Assembly (NCBI GenBank): GCA_937959275.1
Contig: CALGLU010000015.1
Location: 1-60,735, forward strand
DNA from: an uncultured Saprospiraceae bacterium
GTDB taxonomy: Bacteria > Bacteroidota > Bacteroidia > Chitinophagales > Saprospiraceae
DNA: 60,735 nt
Direction: 5' to 3'
This document shows positions 1 to 8,774 of this stretch, in pieces (the first letter of the stretch is position 1; each line of letters begins with the position of its first letter). Below the pieces are notes generated by a model. That model worked only from the letters and a program-made list of their open reading frames with translations, was not told where the DNA came from and did no database searches. The translations under genes and the position numbers were made by a program.

Positions 1-619
1 ATCATTTGAAAATCCAATTGTCATGATTTTTACCAAAAATCCCGCCAATTGGAGACTTTCTTTAACCATTCCACGCGGCACTTCGTACCGCGCTACAATA
101 ATGTCGCACTTTCAGCGCTTATATTTCCTTAACTAAACGACATTGGGTCGGAGCTCTTCATCTCAATGTTTGTCCCTAATGAATTTTAGATTCATATTGA
201 GCAACAAGGCTTTAACTCATTGCACAGAACGGTGAAAGGTCAAAGTCCCAATGCCATTTAGTTAAGGATATCATGACACCATAGGTGTCAAATATTGGTT
301 GCACGGCACAAAGTGCCGTGCATTATTATATTAAAAGAGGCTAATTTGGCTGGATTTTTTGTAAAAATCATGACAAATTAATGTTTCAATAGATTAACAT
401 GTGTTATTAAATTAATTCATATGCCACTAACTAAACGGCATTGGGTCAAAGTCCTTCAATCTCAAAACTCGATCCTAACCAGTTTTAGAATCACAATCAG
501 CAAAAGGGTTGTGATCTTTTTACTTTTTATTTTCATTTATTTTTCTCAAAGAGGTAAGATTTAAAAATCTGTTCGACTAGGAGTTGATAGTATGTTTTAG
601 TAAACAATAAACAAACAAT
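1..619. other. Non-coding stretch rich in hairpins and a degenerate repeat
   Basis: No convincing coding frame is visible before the first gene. The stretch holds two degenerate copies of a ~90-bp repeat, a partial inverted copy, and three short palindromes. One is CGCGG...CCGCG at about 76-94. Another is TGACACC-ATA-GGTGTCA at 274-290. The third is GCACGGCAC-AAA-GTGCCGTGC at 301-321. The last two are perfect stems around three-base loops, the same architecture as the palindromes at 1712-1923. No clear Bacteroidota promoter (TTG / TAnnTTTG) was recognised upstream of the gene at 620. Confidence 0.6.
131..516. repeat. Two degenerate ~90-bp direct repeats plus a partial inverted copy
   Basis: Copy A (131-219) and copy B (429-516) both begin AACTAAACGrCATTGGGTC. 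They continue with alignable 'ATCTCAA', 'CCTAA', 'TTTTAGAwTCA' and 'GCAAmAGG' blocks. At 240-263 the complement of the first ~24 bases recurs (cccaatgccatttagtt), so copy A is bounded by an imperfect inverted repeat. A weaker relative of the inner part lies at about 37045-37107. This looks like an old dispersed element rather than coding DNA. Its identity is unknown to me. Confidence 0.5.
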
Positions 620-1546
620 ATGAACTCACTTAAATTACTCACTGTATTTTTATTTTTATCTATTTCCATTGGTGTGAATGCACAATGGGCAACATCTTTT
701 GCAGACAACCCTCACATTATTACCAATACATCTTCGACTGGTAACATTCCTACAATCCAGCATCGCGATATTCCCTTCATGAGGTTTGAGTTAGATCAAA
801 GTACTTCAGCTGGATCAAATGATGGTGCCGGTCTTAATTTTCGTAAAAAAGGTACTGACAACATATACAGAAACGAAGCTTTGCTATGGTACAATTATAG
901 ACTAAGTAGATTATACTTTGCAAAAGATTATAATAACCCCTTGTCGACAACAGCCATGTCAATTGACACAGACTTAGGAAATGTCACTCCCACAAATAGT
1001 GGTTTTGCAAATCTCGGCAACCTCGGTGGTGATCATATGAGTATCGATGAATGCACTCTCCAAGCAAAAGCTGGGCCTATTAATGAAGAAACATTGCGGA
1101 TCAATCCTTATGGTGGCGGTGTGATTATAAATGGTCAAGGTAATAAGTCAGCTGCTGATGATGAATTAAAACTTTATGGTGATCTCTGTCTGACTGGAAT
1201 GATTAAGTACCCCTCAGATGTTAGACTCAAGCACAACATTCAGAATCTCAGCAATGCGCTCGATCAAATCAAAGCCCTGAGACCAGTTGCCTATTTGTAT
1301 TCATCAGAAGAGCATCCTGAAATGAATCTACCAGATGAAAAAAGAATGGGATTTATTGCCCAAGAAGTAGAATCGGTATTCCCCGAACTGGTCTTTGAAG
1401 ACACGACAGAGAATCAATGGAAGAGTATGAATTATATGGAAATGATTCCAGTCACTGTTAAAGCAATCCAAGAACAACAAGAAGTCATTAGCTCTTTAAA
1501 ATCTGAAATCTCTAAGTTACAATTGGCCATCAAAGCGCTACAGTAA
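620..1546 (+). CDS. Secreted protein with C-terminal S74 intramolecular chaperone domain
   Basis: Exported protein ending in a peptidase S74 (tail-fibre-type intramolecular chaperone) domain. This module drives trimerisation and then cleaves itself off; it is known from phage fibres and is common on Bacteroidota surface proteins. Residues 1-21 form a signal peptide (cleavage near VNA-Q). Residues ~22-190 show no fold I recognise. The S74 hallmarks follow: SDVRLKHNI, with Ser199 and Lys204 at the spacing of the catalytic Ser-Lys dyad, then RPVAYLY and MGFIAQEVESVFPELV. The last ~30 residues read as a coiled coil. It is a single gene followed by its own terminator at 1578. The substrate or surface role is unknown, and a phage origin is not supported by the neighbours. 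Confidence 0.85.
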   Translation: MNSLKLLTVFLFLSISIGVNAQWATSFADNPHIITNTSSTGNIPTIQHRDIPFMRFELDQSTSAGSNDGAGLNFRKKGTDNIYRNEALLWYNYRLSRLYFAKDYNNPLSTTAMSIDTDLGNVTPTNSGFANLGNLGGDHMSIDECTLQAKAGPINEETLRINPYGGGVIINGQGNKSAADDELKLYGDLCLTGMIKYPSDVRLKHNIQNLSNALDQIKALRPVAYLYSSEEHPEMNLPDEKRMGFIAQEVESVFPELVFEDTTENQWKSMNYMEMIPVTVKAIQEQQEVISSLKSEISKLQLAIKALQ

Positions 1547-1577
1547 CTGACCAAAAAAGACAAAGAATCTCTGTGTA

Positions 1578-1613
1578 AAAGACTTGGGTGATCATTAACC
1601 CAAGTCTTTTTTT
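1578..1613 (+). terminator. Intrinsic terminator of the S74 gene
   Basis: A perfect 12-bp stem, AAAGACTTGGGT paired with ACCCAAGTCTTT, encloses an 8-base loop and runs into TTTTTCG. It sits 32 bases after the stop codon at 1546. Confidence 0.9.
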
Positions 1614-1710
1614 CGTTTTTTAATGAATCCAAAAGCAAGACAATATAGATTGGGTTTTGCAGATAGTGCACCAAATTATGACAATGACTTTCTTTGGCCA
1701 GTAAGCTAAT

Positions 1711-1935
1711 TAGCCCAAAGGGCTTTACTCAATAGGCAGGGACATCGTCCCTGTGATCATAGTATTTTCGGTTTAGTCCTGAAAGGACGCCATCAATAAA
1801 AGTGAAAAAATTTAACCGAAAAATATAAATGCGGTTCAATGATGTTTTCCTTTCAGAACTTATTCTTGATATTAATTCACCATGTATGGTGTCCATGGCT
1901 ATTTGATCTAAGCCCTTTGGGCTTTTTCACAAAGT
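1711..1935. repeat. Cluster of five short palindromes in a 470-bp gap
   Basis: Between the terminator and the crotonase gene lie five perfect short palindromes with 2-3-base loops. They are AGCCC-AAA-GGGCT (1712-1724), CAGGGAC-ATC-GTCCCTG (1737-1753), GTCCT-GAA-AGGAC (1776-1788), CACCAT-GT-ATGGTG (1878-1891) and AGCCC-TTT-GGGCT (1911-1923). The first and last are near mirror copies and bracket the cluster. They resemble REP-like units rather than terminators, because most lack T tracts. The rest of the gap shows nothing else. Confidence 0.7.
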
Positions 1936-2016
1936 GCAATATGTTAGACACACTATAAAATATCCAGCTTGGACCGTCAACTTATTTTGTATTAATTTGT
2001 GAATCAAAATGTAAAT

Positions 2017-2862
2017 ATGGGCTATTCAGAAATAGAGTTTATTGTAGAAAATGAGATTGCGATTATCAAATTCAATCGTCCTGAAGTGATGAACTGCATT
2101 GGACCAAAAACTCATGTGGAGTTAGTCGATGCTTGGCAGGAATTCAAAACAAATCCTGCTTTAAAAGTGGCAATCATTACTGGATCAGGTGATAGGGCTT
2201 TTTGCAGTGGTGGTGATTTGAAGGCAGCCATGAGTGGCCAGCTTATCAGTGTGACAGAAGAAGAAAAGCAAAAGCATCGTGAAGGGGAAATGCCCGGCAT
2301 CCTAGGGCCGAGTCGATGGACAGATATCTATAAACCGATTATCGCCGCTGTCAATGGAGTTGCTTATGCTGGAGGTTTGGAGTGGGCTTGCTTTGCAGAT
2401 ATGCGCATTGCTGAGGAGCATGCGACGTTTGGGGTGACTTGTAGGCGTTGGAATATAGGTTTAGCAGACGGCGGGACGCAGCGACTGCCAAGGATCGTCG
2501 GTATGGGTCGAGCGATGGAATTAATCTTAACTGGAAAAGTCATTGATGCGCAGGAAGCCTTTCGAATCGGTTTAGCAAATGAAGTGGTGCCTTCTGGTCA
2601 GTCGTTAACCAGGGCAAAGGAGCTAGCTGCATTTATTTGTGGACTTCCTCAACCTGCAATCCAGACTGACAAAGAAGCTGCGGTGCGCGGTTTTGGAGAA
2701 TCTCTTGATGAGGGCTTACGCATCGAAGCTGAAGTTTTTTTGGATTCAATCTTTCATGAAGAAACAATAGCAGGTCTCACAAAATTCAACCAACGCTCAC
2801 ATCCAGATCGACAATATAGCCAAGCAATCAAGACACCTGGCTTGGTGAGGAGAAAAGATTAG
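2017..2862 (+). CDS. Enoyl-CoA hydratase/isomerase (crotonase) family protein
   Basis: Cytoplasmic crotonase-fold protein acting on a CoA thioester. The oxyanion-hole segments are present: AFCSGGDL near residue 65 and AVNGVAYAGGLEWA near 115. The Glu of GGLE aligns with catalytic Glu144 of rat enoyl-CoA hydratase. The position of Glu164 (normally FG-x-P-E) reads FGVTC, so the second acid is missing. The following RRWNIGLADGGTQRLPRIVG fits a known bacterial subfamily with this change. Classical hydration is therefore uncertain, and isomerase, hydrolase or one-acid hydratase activity is possible. Start: the ATG at 2017 is preferred; an in-frame GTG at 1999 would add six residues. It stands alone, convergent with the peptidase gene at 2905. 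Confidence 0.85.
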   Translation: MGYSEIEFIVENEIAIIKFNRPEVMNCIGPKTHVELVDAWQEFKTNPALKVAIITGSGDRAFCSGGDLKAAMSGQLISVTEEEKQKHREGEMPGILGPSRWTDIYKPIIAAVNGVAYAGGLEWACFADMRIAEEHATFGVTCRRWNIGLADGGTQRLPRIVGMGRAMELILTGKVIDAQEAFRIGLANEVVPSGQSLTRAKELAAFICGLPQPAIQTDKEAAVRGFGESLDEGLRIEAEVFLDSIFHEETIAGLTKFNQRSHPDRQYSQAIKTPGLVRRKD

Positions 2863-2871
2863 TGATATTTT

Positions 2872-2899
2872 GTAGCCACGCCATGAATTGCGTGGCTGC
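2872..2899. terminator. Hairpin between convergent genes, probable bidirectional terminator
   Basis: AGCCACGC (2874-2881) pairs with GCGTGGCT (2890-2897) across an 8-base loop. The hairpin lies in the 42-base gap between two convergent stop codons, with T-rich sequence (TTTTACATTTTT) on the plus-strand exit side. Confidence 0.75.
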
Positions 2900-2904
2900 G
2901 AATT

Positions 2905-5715
2905 TTACATTTTTACAAATCGTTCTATCTGCACTTCACCTTTGGTGTCCACCAACCGCACAAAATAAATACCTGATGCCAAATCACTAACACTGTACGT
3001 TATTGTACTTGTGGATCCAATAGCGATATGATTGATCACACGTCCTGTCTGATCTACAATATCTATGTGTCCTTTGTCTTGGTCTTGCAGTAAGTCTGTA
3101 ACATCAAAATCTATTTGCAGATCATCAACAACAGGATTAGGATACAATTTGATTCGAAGCTCAGAAAATGGAATTGGTTCTGGAATGATTGATCGGTCAA
3201 TACTTGTAGCATCAGAACCAATAAAATTAGTAGAACTGATAAAGTTGCTTCCATCTGTCATAAATGTCATTGACGCCGAATACTCTGACCAGTTATCTTC
3301 AGAACATAAATGTCTGACTTGAAATTCGTACGTCGTACCTCCTTCAAGATTACTCAAGGTATAATAATGCAACATATTCACATCGCCATACACCCAGTCG
3401 CTTTGCTCCACTGCCTTAAATCTAAATTGATTTGAAACTGAGCCATGTGGTCGCGAGGTGTAGATATACGCAAAGGATGTCGAAATGCTCGAAGTCGTTA
3501 AATTAGCAGCCTCCTCTGCTGCACAATTCACTGACTGTTCCTCATCAGTTCCATTTCCACTATTGCTATCATCTCCAGTAGTATCAGATTCTCCAGCTGT
3601 CTTGAATGTCATGGACCCGGAATACCCTGACCAGTCATTTTCAGAACATAAATGTCTGACCTGAAATTCATAACTGGTTCCTTTCTTAAGATTCATTAAG
3701 GCATAATAGTGCAGGCTATTCACATCGCCGACAACCCAATCACCCTGCCCCACTACTCTAAATCTAAACTGATTTGAAACTGTACCATGTGGTCTTGATG
3801 TATAGATATAAGCAAACGATTCTGAGACACTTGAGGTCGTCAATTGATCAGCCTCTTCTGCCGCACAGCTTGTTGACTCACCGCCAGTATCATCACCTCC
3901 ATCTGAACCATCACCATCATCTCCTGTATTAGCTGACTCTCCAGCTGTCTTGAATGTCATAGACTCTGAATACTCTGACCAATTATCCTCAGAGCATAAA
4001 TGCCTCACTTGAAATTCATAATTTGTACCCTCCATTAAATTCGTCAATGTATAATAATGTGTACTATTGATGTCTCCATACACCCAATCACTCTGCCCAT
4101 CTGATCTGAACCGAAACTGATTCGATACTGAGCCATGTGGTCTAGAGGTGTAGATGTAAGCAAATGATTCTGTAATGCCTGATGTGCTTAAGTTCTCGCC
4201 TTCTTCTGCAGTGCAACTAGACGGCTCTGGGTCTGGTCCGTCAGGACTTCCCCCTTCTGTTACGAACTCTTGGCTATCCGAAAATGAAGACCAATCACCA
4301 CAACAGTTTCTTGACAACTGATACTCATAGTTCGTCCCTTTTTTTAATGAACCTGCAAACGTATGTGTTTCAAGCGTGCTTGCTGTTGTCGTCCAGTCCA
4401 AGGTCCCCGCTTCTCTAAATCTAAATCGGACTTCTTCATCCACAGGGCTCCGATAATACATCCATGCATAATTCTCTGCAGGATCTATTTCTGTCACCAG
4501 CGGATCTGGAGACTGACAATCCTCTCCAGCTGGGAATATATTATATAAGGTATACCTGTACCAATAGTAAGACACATTCGCTTGCTCTGGATTAGTCTCA
4601 TGAGGCACCCAAAATCCTGGCGTATCTAAAAACCAACCATTATTAGATCCACCCCAGCCCCAATTGAAGTGCATATATTCTGCTCCTACATTAGAATAGC
4701 CATAACCGTCTGCAACCCAAGTGTGTCCGATATCAGCATAGTACAAAGAATCGATTGTCCAGCCCGATAAAAACACAACTCGCCCCTCATCAAATTCCTC
4801 TTTGAGCACACTGGAATAACGGCTTGCATCAGTACCATAATAGGACTTCATGCTGCTATCAAAACCATAATAATACACCAAGGCATCTCTCAGCTTGGAG
4901 ACATAAGTACCTGTGTACGAAGTACTATAATGTGTCTCTGTGGACTTGCCAACATTGTATATAAAATCAGCAAGTGTGCTGTTGTGGTCAGATAAGGTGT
5001 CAGGCATATTCGCCCAGTCAAATGTTTGTCCACACAAGTCAACTGATTGAGGTCCGTATAAAGGATCGTTGTAAGACACAGATCCATTCCCTGGAGCAGG
5101 GTTTTCGTAGTAGCGCATCAATTGTGCGGCAGCGATTGGTAAGCAACCGCAGTACGTATTGCCGTCCACACCAGCAGTATCCGCAGGACAAGACTCACTA
5201 TAAAATCCACTTTGATTCCATTTAGTCGTTGTCAAAGGACCGACGACTGGATCAAAGGTTAGATTCTTTTTGATGCTTGTGCCATTTGTTATATTTTTTA
5301 AAGTCTGCCATTCAGAGGCAATTTTTGTGTTCGATTTTAAATTCTTCTCTCGTCCATATGCTATGCTTAATTCATGTCTCGTCAACTCGCCCCAGATACC
5401 AATATTGGCCTGCTCATCAGCAAAGTCTATATACCCAGTATCTGAAAATGCTAAAACAGCATTGTATTGATCATCTGCAGATAAAATAATATACCCGCCA
5501 TTTGAAAAATTAAACGCATAGTAAGACACAGCCTTTTTATACCGTTTAGTATAGTGATCTTGAATGTTGATCGCTTTCTTATTTGAGTCTTGACCTGCGT
5601 ACAGCTGAAAGGCCGCAGTTGCTAAATCCTTGGCATCCTCTAGAGGAACCTGATTAGCTTGTATAGTAGACAAAGAAATGAGTGAGAGAATTAGAAGAGT
5701 GTAAATGTGTTTCAT
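2905..5715 (-). CDS. Secreted C10 (streptopain-like) peptidase with Fn3-like repeats and T9SS type A domain
   Basis: Secreted cysteine peptidase of family C10 (SpeB/streptopain). Numbered from the chosen start MKHIYTLL at 5715: signal peptide 1-20, then a Spi-type inhibitory propeptide (~20-130). The catalytic domain (~150-390) has CGCLPIAAAQLMRYY (nucleophile Cys191), GHTWVADGYG (catalytic His331) and the oxyanion segment NWGWGG. Four Fn3-like domains follow: one divergent copy and three nearly identical ones with SRPHGxVSNQFRF and YEFQVRHLCSE, joined by Gly/Asp/Ser-rich linkers. The last ~80 residues are a T9SS type A sorting domain (LYPNPVVDDL, then SGIYFVRLVD...RFVKM). Expected location is outside the cell or on its surface. 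A longer in-frame start at 5781 would put 22 residues before the signal peptide and is disfavoured. It is a close paralog of the gene at 10421-12511, which has a different C-terminus. Confidence 0.93.
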   Translation of the reverse strand: MKHIYTLLILSLISLSTIQANQVPLEDAKDLATAAFQLYAGQDSNKKAINIQDHYTKRYKKAVSYYAFNFSNGGYIILSADDQYNAVLAFSDTGYIDFADEQANIGIWGELTRHELSIAYGREKNLKSNTKIASEWQTLKNITNGTSIKKNLTFDPVVGPLTTTKWNQSGFYSESCPADTAGVDGNTYCGCLPIAAAQLMRYYENPAPGNGSVSYNDPLYGPQSVDLCGQTFDWANMPDTLSDHNSTLADFIYNVGKSTETHYSTSYTGTYVSKLRDALVYYYGFDSSMKSYYGTDASRYSSVLKEEFDEGRVVFLSGWTIDSLYYADIGHTWVADGYGYSNVGAEYMHFNWGWGGSNNGWFLDTPGFWVPHETNPEQANVSYYWYRYTLYNIFPAGEDCQSPDPLVTEIDPAENYAWMYYRSPVDEEVRFRFREAGTLDWTTTASTLETHTFAGSLKKGTNYEYQLSRNCCGDWSSFSDSQEFVTEGGSPDGPDPEPSSCTAEEGENLSTSGITESFAYIYTSRPHGSVSNQFRFRSDGQSDWVYGDINSTHYYTLTNLMEGTNYEFQVRHLCSEDNWSEYSESMTFKTAGESANTGDDGDGSDGGDDTGGESTSCAAEEADQLTTSSVSESFAYIYTSRPHGTVSNQFRFRVVGQGDWVVGDVNSLHYYALMNLKKGTSYEFQVRHLCSENDWSGYSGSMTFKTAGESDTTGDDSNSGNGTDEEQSVNCAAEEAANLTTSSISTSFAYIYTSRPHGSVSNQFRFKAVEQSDWVYGDVNMLHYYTLSNLEGGTTYEFQVRHLCSEDNWSEYSASMTFMTDGSNFISSTNFIGSDATSIDRSIIPEPIPFSELRIKLYPNPVVDDLQIDFDVTDLLQDQDKGHIDIVDQTGRVINHIAIGSTSTITYSVSDLASGIYFVRLVDTKGEVQIERFVKM
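3260..4225 (-). repeat. Three tandem ~345-bp repeats coding Fn3-like domains
   Basis: Within the C10 peptidase gene, three consecutive units at about 345-bp spacing encode almost the same domain. Each begins CAAEE/CTAEE...TSxIxxSFAYIYTSRPHG and ends SEYSxSMTFKTAGES. Conservation at DNA level suggests recent expansion or gene conversion. The paralog at 10421 has a single copy of this unit. Confidence 0.8.
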
Positions 5716-5910
5716 ATAACCTGGACTTATTTGATTCAAGGTACGAGCTATTTTGAAGTGATTTACTAGTTTAACATACATTCTTAAACCGCTTCTATGT
5801 ATTTAACTCGTGCTATGCAGTTATTTTGACTCTACTATTTTTAAAAAGTCAAGTCGCGCATATGTTTAACAAGACAAATCAATAGCTTAAATCCCCTATC
5901 ATTAAGACAA

Positions 5911-6294
5911 TTATAACACATATTTAGAGAATAAATTCTTTAGTACGTCTTCTGGATTAACACTCAAACCCGGATGAACTTCTGAGCAGTGCAAAATTGT
6001 GCTTTTCGCAGCTGTCAGCCATCTGAATCGTTCAGCTGTATCCAAGGTTCCTATTTTACCGCTCTCTTCTGAAGCATCTACAATGGCTTTCCAGGCTCTC
6101 AAGTAAGACTCAAGCTCTTCAATATCAAGATCTGGAGCGAGAGCAGACAATCTAACGATATCTATATGATACTTGATCCCTAGATAGCCTAGCTTTTTTG
6201 AAAATACAATGACGCCAACATTAATGGTTTCACCTCTTTCGACGAGAGGCATCACTCTAATGATTGCAAATTCGTATTGGACTTTATCTGGCAT
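5911..6294 (-). CDS. DUF3037 family protein
   Basis: A 127-residue cytoplasmic protein matching DUF3037: opening YEFAIIRVMPLVERGETINVG, then VGVIVFSKKLGYLG, and an all-helical second half. No catalytic motif is recognisable. Its start overlaps the end of the HipA-like kinase gene by 11 bases (6284-6294), so the two are translationally coupled. From memory, DUF3037 and HipA-like kinase genes are recurrent neighbours, which suggests a partner, substrate or antidote role. That role is inference. Confidence 0.8.
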   Translation of the reverse strand: MPDKVQYEFAIIRVMPLVERGETINVGVIVFSKKLGYLGIKYHIDIVRLSALAPDLDIEELESYLRAWKAIVDASEESGKIGTLDTAERFRWLTAAKSTILHCSEVHPGLSVNPEDVLKNLFSKYVL

Positions 6295-7063
6295 CAGTAG
6301 CTTCTTTAACTAACACATGAATCTGTTCTATTTTAGAATAGATCAACTGAACATAAATTGACCGTTTATCGGCTACAGAAAAATCGTCAGACTCTTCCTC
6401 TAACCAATCTTCAGGAATGTGAGCTACAATATGTTCAACAAGCCTTTTATCTATCACGTCTTGTATTTCGTTAGCTGCCGCTTCTAATTCACTAGCTCTT
6501 TCTAACAATACATGTTCGCTGACTTTCGGAAAACTGCGTCCAAGATGCGATTCCCAAGTTTTCCAATTATGATGAAAATATAAACTCGCTCCATGATCGA
6601 TCAACCACAATTCCCGATTCCAATTCAAGAGATTGGTGTTTTTAGCTGTCCGATCAATATTACTAATGATGCTATCCAACAAGACAACTTTTGATGCGCT
6701 TAATGGATCTGCAGTTGACGCCAATGGATCATAGGTGATGGATCCAGATAAAAAATGCAAGCCCAAATTAAGCCCAACACTAAACTTTAATAAATCCTGA
6801 ATTTCTTGATCACCTTCCATCCTGCCGAAGGAGGCATCTAGATTCATAAACACTAATTCAGGCACATTCAAGCCGATCGCCCTTGCCAGCTCTCCACCAA
6901 TCAACTCGGCAATCAGTGCTTTCTTCCCTTGGCCCGCACCTCTAAATTTCATGACATATAAAAAGCCATCATCCGCCTCGACAATAGCAGGCAATGATCC
7001 ACCTTCACGTAGTGGCTTGAGGTATTGAACCACATCAACAGTTCGTATCTCTAACTCAATCAT
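6284..7063 (-). CDS. HipA-like kinase family protein
   Basis: A 259-residue stand-alone HipA-like (PI3/4-kinase-fold) protein. Visible kinase elements are the candidate ATP-binding Lys39 in YVMKFRG, the catalytic-loop-like SNIDRTAKNTN (Asp137) and the metal-binding-like LIDHG (Asp156 where DFG/DHA is usual). It is much shorter than true HipA (~440 residues) and lacks its N-terminal subdomain. It forms an operon with the overlapping DUF3037 gene and has no HipB-like HTH gene beside it, so it is not a classical HipBA module. Substrate unknown. It could be a toxin-type kinase or a housekeeping regulator. Confidence 0.8.
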   Translation of the reverse strand: MIELEIRTVDVVQYLKPLREGGSLPAIVEADDGFLYVMKFRGAGQGKKALIAELIGGELARAIGLNVPELVFMNLDASFGRMEGDQEIQDLLKFSVGLNLGLHFLSGSITYDPLASTADPLSASKVVLLDSIISNIDRTAKNTNLLNWNRELWLIDHGASLYFHHNWKTWESHLGRSFPKVSEHVLLERASELEAAANEIQDVIDKRLVEHIVAHIPEDWLEEESDDFSVADKRSIYVQLIYSKIEQIHVLVKEATDAR

Positions 7064-7246
7064 AAGCCGAAAGATAATTTTAAATTATGAAGGCAAGAGA
7101 TATTGGTGTGTATAACTTATCGCACTTGCTAGATAGCTTTCAGATAAAACTATGTCTTAGTGTTTCTGGGCGGACTTTGTGACGCTGTGCTTAGTCTTAA
7201 TTATAGAAGCAAAAATCAATTGGTCGCATTATTTCCCAATACTTCT

Positions 7247-8626
7247 TTAATGAAATAAAACGAAATCCCCAACGAAAACTGACTCCTTCCCATTAAGATT
7301 TCTCAGCAATGTACGATAGGTATACACGCCCTCTTCTACAACTGAATTATTAAATCGACCATTCCAAAAGGAAGACTCATCCCCCATCTGAAGTTTTCTC
7401 CTAGAAAAAACGACATTACCCCATCGATCAAAGACATCCAATTGCTCTATGAAAATTGAAGGTTTTCCGACAATTCCAAACTTTTGATTCTCTACTCGAC
7501 CACTTAATTGTACAGCATTAGGGGCATAAACTATAATCTCCTTCTCATTCACATTGATCGTTAAAGCTGCAGTCGATCGACAACCAGAATTGTCTATAAT
7601 ATCAACAGCATATTTTGTCGTTTCTGAAGGGGTCACAGTGGTTATAAAACAATCATTGCATCGTTCACTTGTATTAATTGACCAATCGACCAACTGAATT
7701 GTTTCTGCGTCTACACCAGTGAGAAGGAGCTGCACTGTATCTCCTATTTCAATTGTCGTCTCGTCTGTCGTTAGTCTAGGATCTAAACCTTGTATATTAT
7801 CAACAGTAATCCGACTAGATCCGATACAACCTAATCCACTCGATACGGTCAAACTATATTCACCTGGTACTTGTAGGCTGATTGTGGAATCAATTGACCC
7901 CGTTGACCATTCATAAGTTTCAAACCGGTTGGTAAAAATAGAGAAGCTATCCCCTTCACAAACAGTCGCTGGGGCAAATAAATTTACAGTTAAGGAATCC
8001 AGTGTTGAGATTAATATCTCTCCTTGCTTAGAGCAGCCTAGCGCATCTGTCGTTGTGACACTATACAGCCCTAGTTCATCGATTTCAAGTACTGTTGATA
8101 TGGATGATTGATTAGGTCCTTCCCATTGGTAATTTTGATAACTCCCGGCTAGGTATAGCTCTTTTTTACCTACAGCACATTGTTCATCATTCACTAAAAT
8201 GCGCAAAGAATCTCTTATCCCATTCTCCTCAGCAAACTCACATATAAATCCCTCATCACAAGACCATATTAATTGAGCATTACGGATAAATGTAAATATC
8301 GTCAGTATATCCACATCCGAATTTGTACACTGTGCATCGGCGTTGGGAAGCACAACACAATTCCCTATGATTGATCCGTTAACATCTCTCATTTGAGTGA
8401 AAAAGCTTGCGACTTCACAACCATATCGTAAAAAGTAAACTGTCTCTCCTCCAGAAATGCCAGAGGTGATTTGGGGAGTCAGTTGCGGACAATTAATACA
8501 CAGATCTGTTTCATTGATTAAGCTGTCTGTTAATTGCACAATCCAATCCGTTTGAGCAGAAATATCATAACATGAGAGAGTCATCATGAAACCCAATACG
8601 GAATATTTCAGCCTTTTTAAATTCAT
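7247..8626 (-). CDS. Secreted protein with T9SS type B (gliding-motility-type) sorting domain
   Basis: Exported 459-residue protein. Residues 1-24 are a signal peptide (cleavage near ISA-Q). The middle carries repeated PKD/Ig-like immunoglobulin-fold segments built around 'CEGDSFSIFTNRFETYEWSTG' type sentences and several Cys. The last ~95 residues (APNAVQLSG...IEQLDVFDRWGNVVFSRR...WNGRFNNSVVEEGVYTY) are the CHU_C/T9SS type B domain. This type sends proteins such as SprB through the type IX system to the surface. No enzyme domain is seen, so an adhesin or structural role is likely. Single gene, start at the only sensible ATG. Confidence 0.85.
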   Translation of the reverse strand: MNLKRLKYSVLGFMMTLSCYDISAQTDWIVQLTDSLINETDLCINCPQLTPQITSGISGGETVYFLRYGCEVASFFTQMRDVNGSIIGNCVVLPNADAQCTNSDVDILTIFTFIRNAQLIWSCDEGFICEFAEENGIRDSLRILVNDEQCAVGKKELYLAGSYQNYQWEGPNQSSISTVLEIDELGLYSVTTTDALGCSKQGEILISTLDSLTVNLFAPATVCEGDSFSIFTNRFETYEWSTGSIDSTISLQVPGEYSLTVSSGLGCIGSSRITVDNIQGLDPRLTTDETTIEIGDTVQLLLTGVDAETIQLVDWSINTSERCNDCFITTVTPSETTKYAVDIIDNSGCRSTAALTINVNEKEIIVYAPNAVQLSGRVENQKFGIVGKPSIFIEQLDVFDRWGNVVFSRRKLQMGDESSFWNGRFNNSVVEEGVYTYRTLLRNLNGKESVFVGDFVLFH

Positions 8627-8774
8627 TAAGATCTAAATGTAATGCGGATTGAGTTAAATCGTTTAGAATACAAGGATAGAAATTTGAATTAAATATTATG
8701 CCATGATTAGGGTGGTGAATCGATAATAACGACTTATAGATGACATATGCTAATTGCAGATTTAAAATAATAAC

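Noticed and set aside
620-1546. Prophage tail-fibre gene
   Set aside because: It has a signal peptide and no phage genes are nearby.
1432-1674. 80-codon minus-strand frame
   Set aside because: It overlaps the end of the S74 gene and its terminator in antisense.
3260-4225. Possible CRISPR-like or mobile repeat
   Set aside because: The ~345-bp periodicity encodes Fn3-like domains in frame within one gene.
6284-7063. Classical HipBA module
   Set aside because: The kinase is far shorter than HipA and its partner is DUF3037, not an HTH protein.
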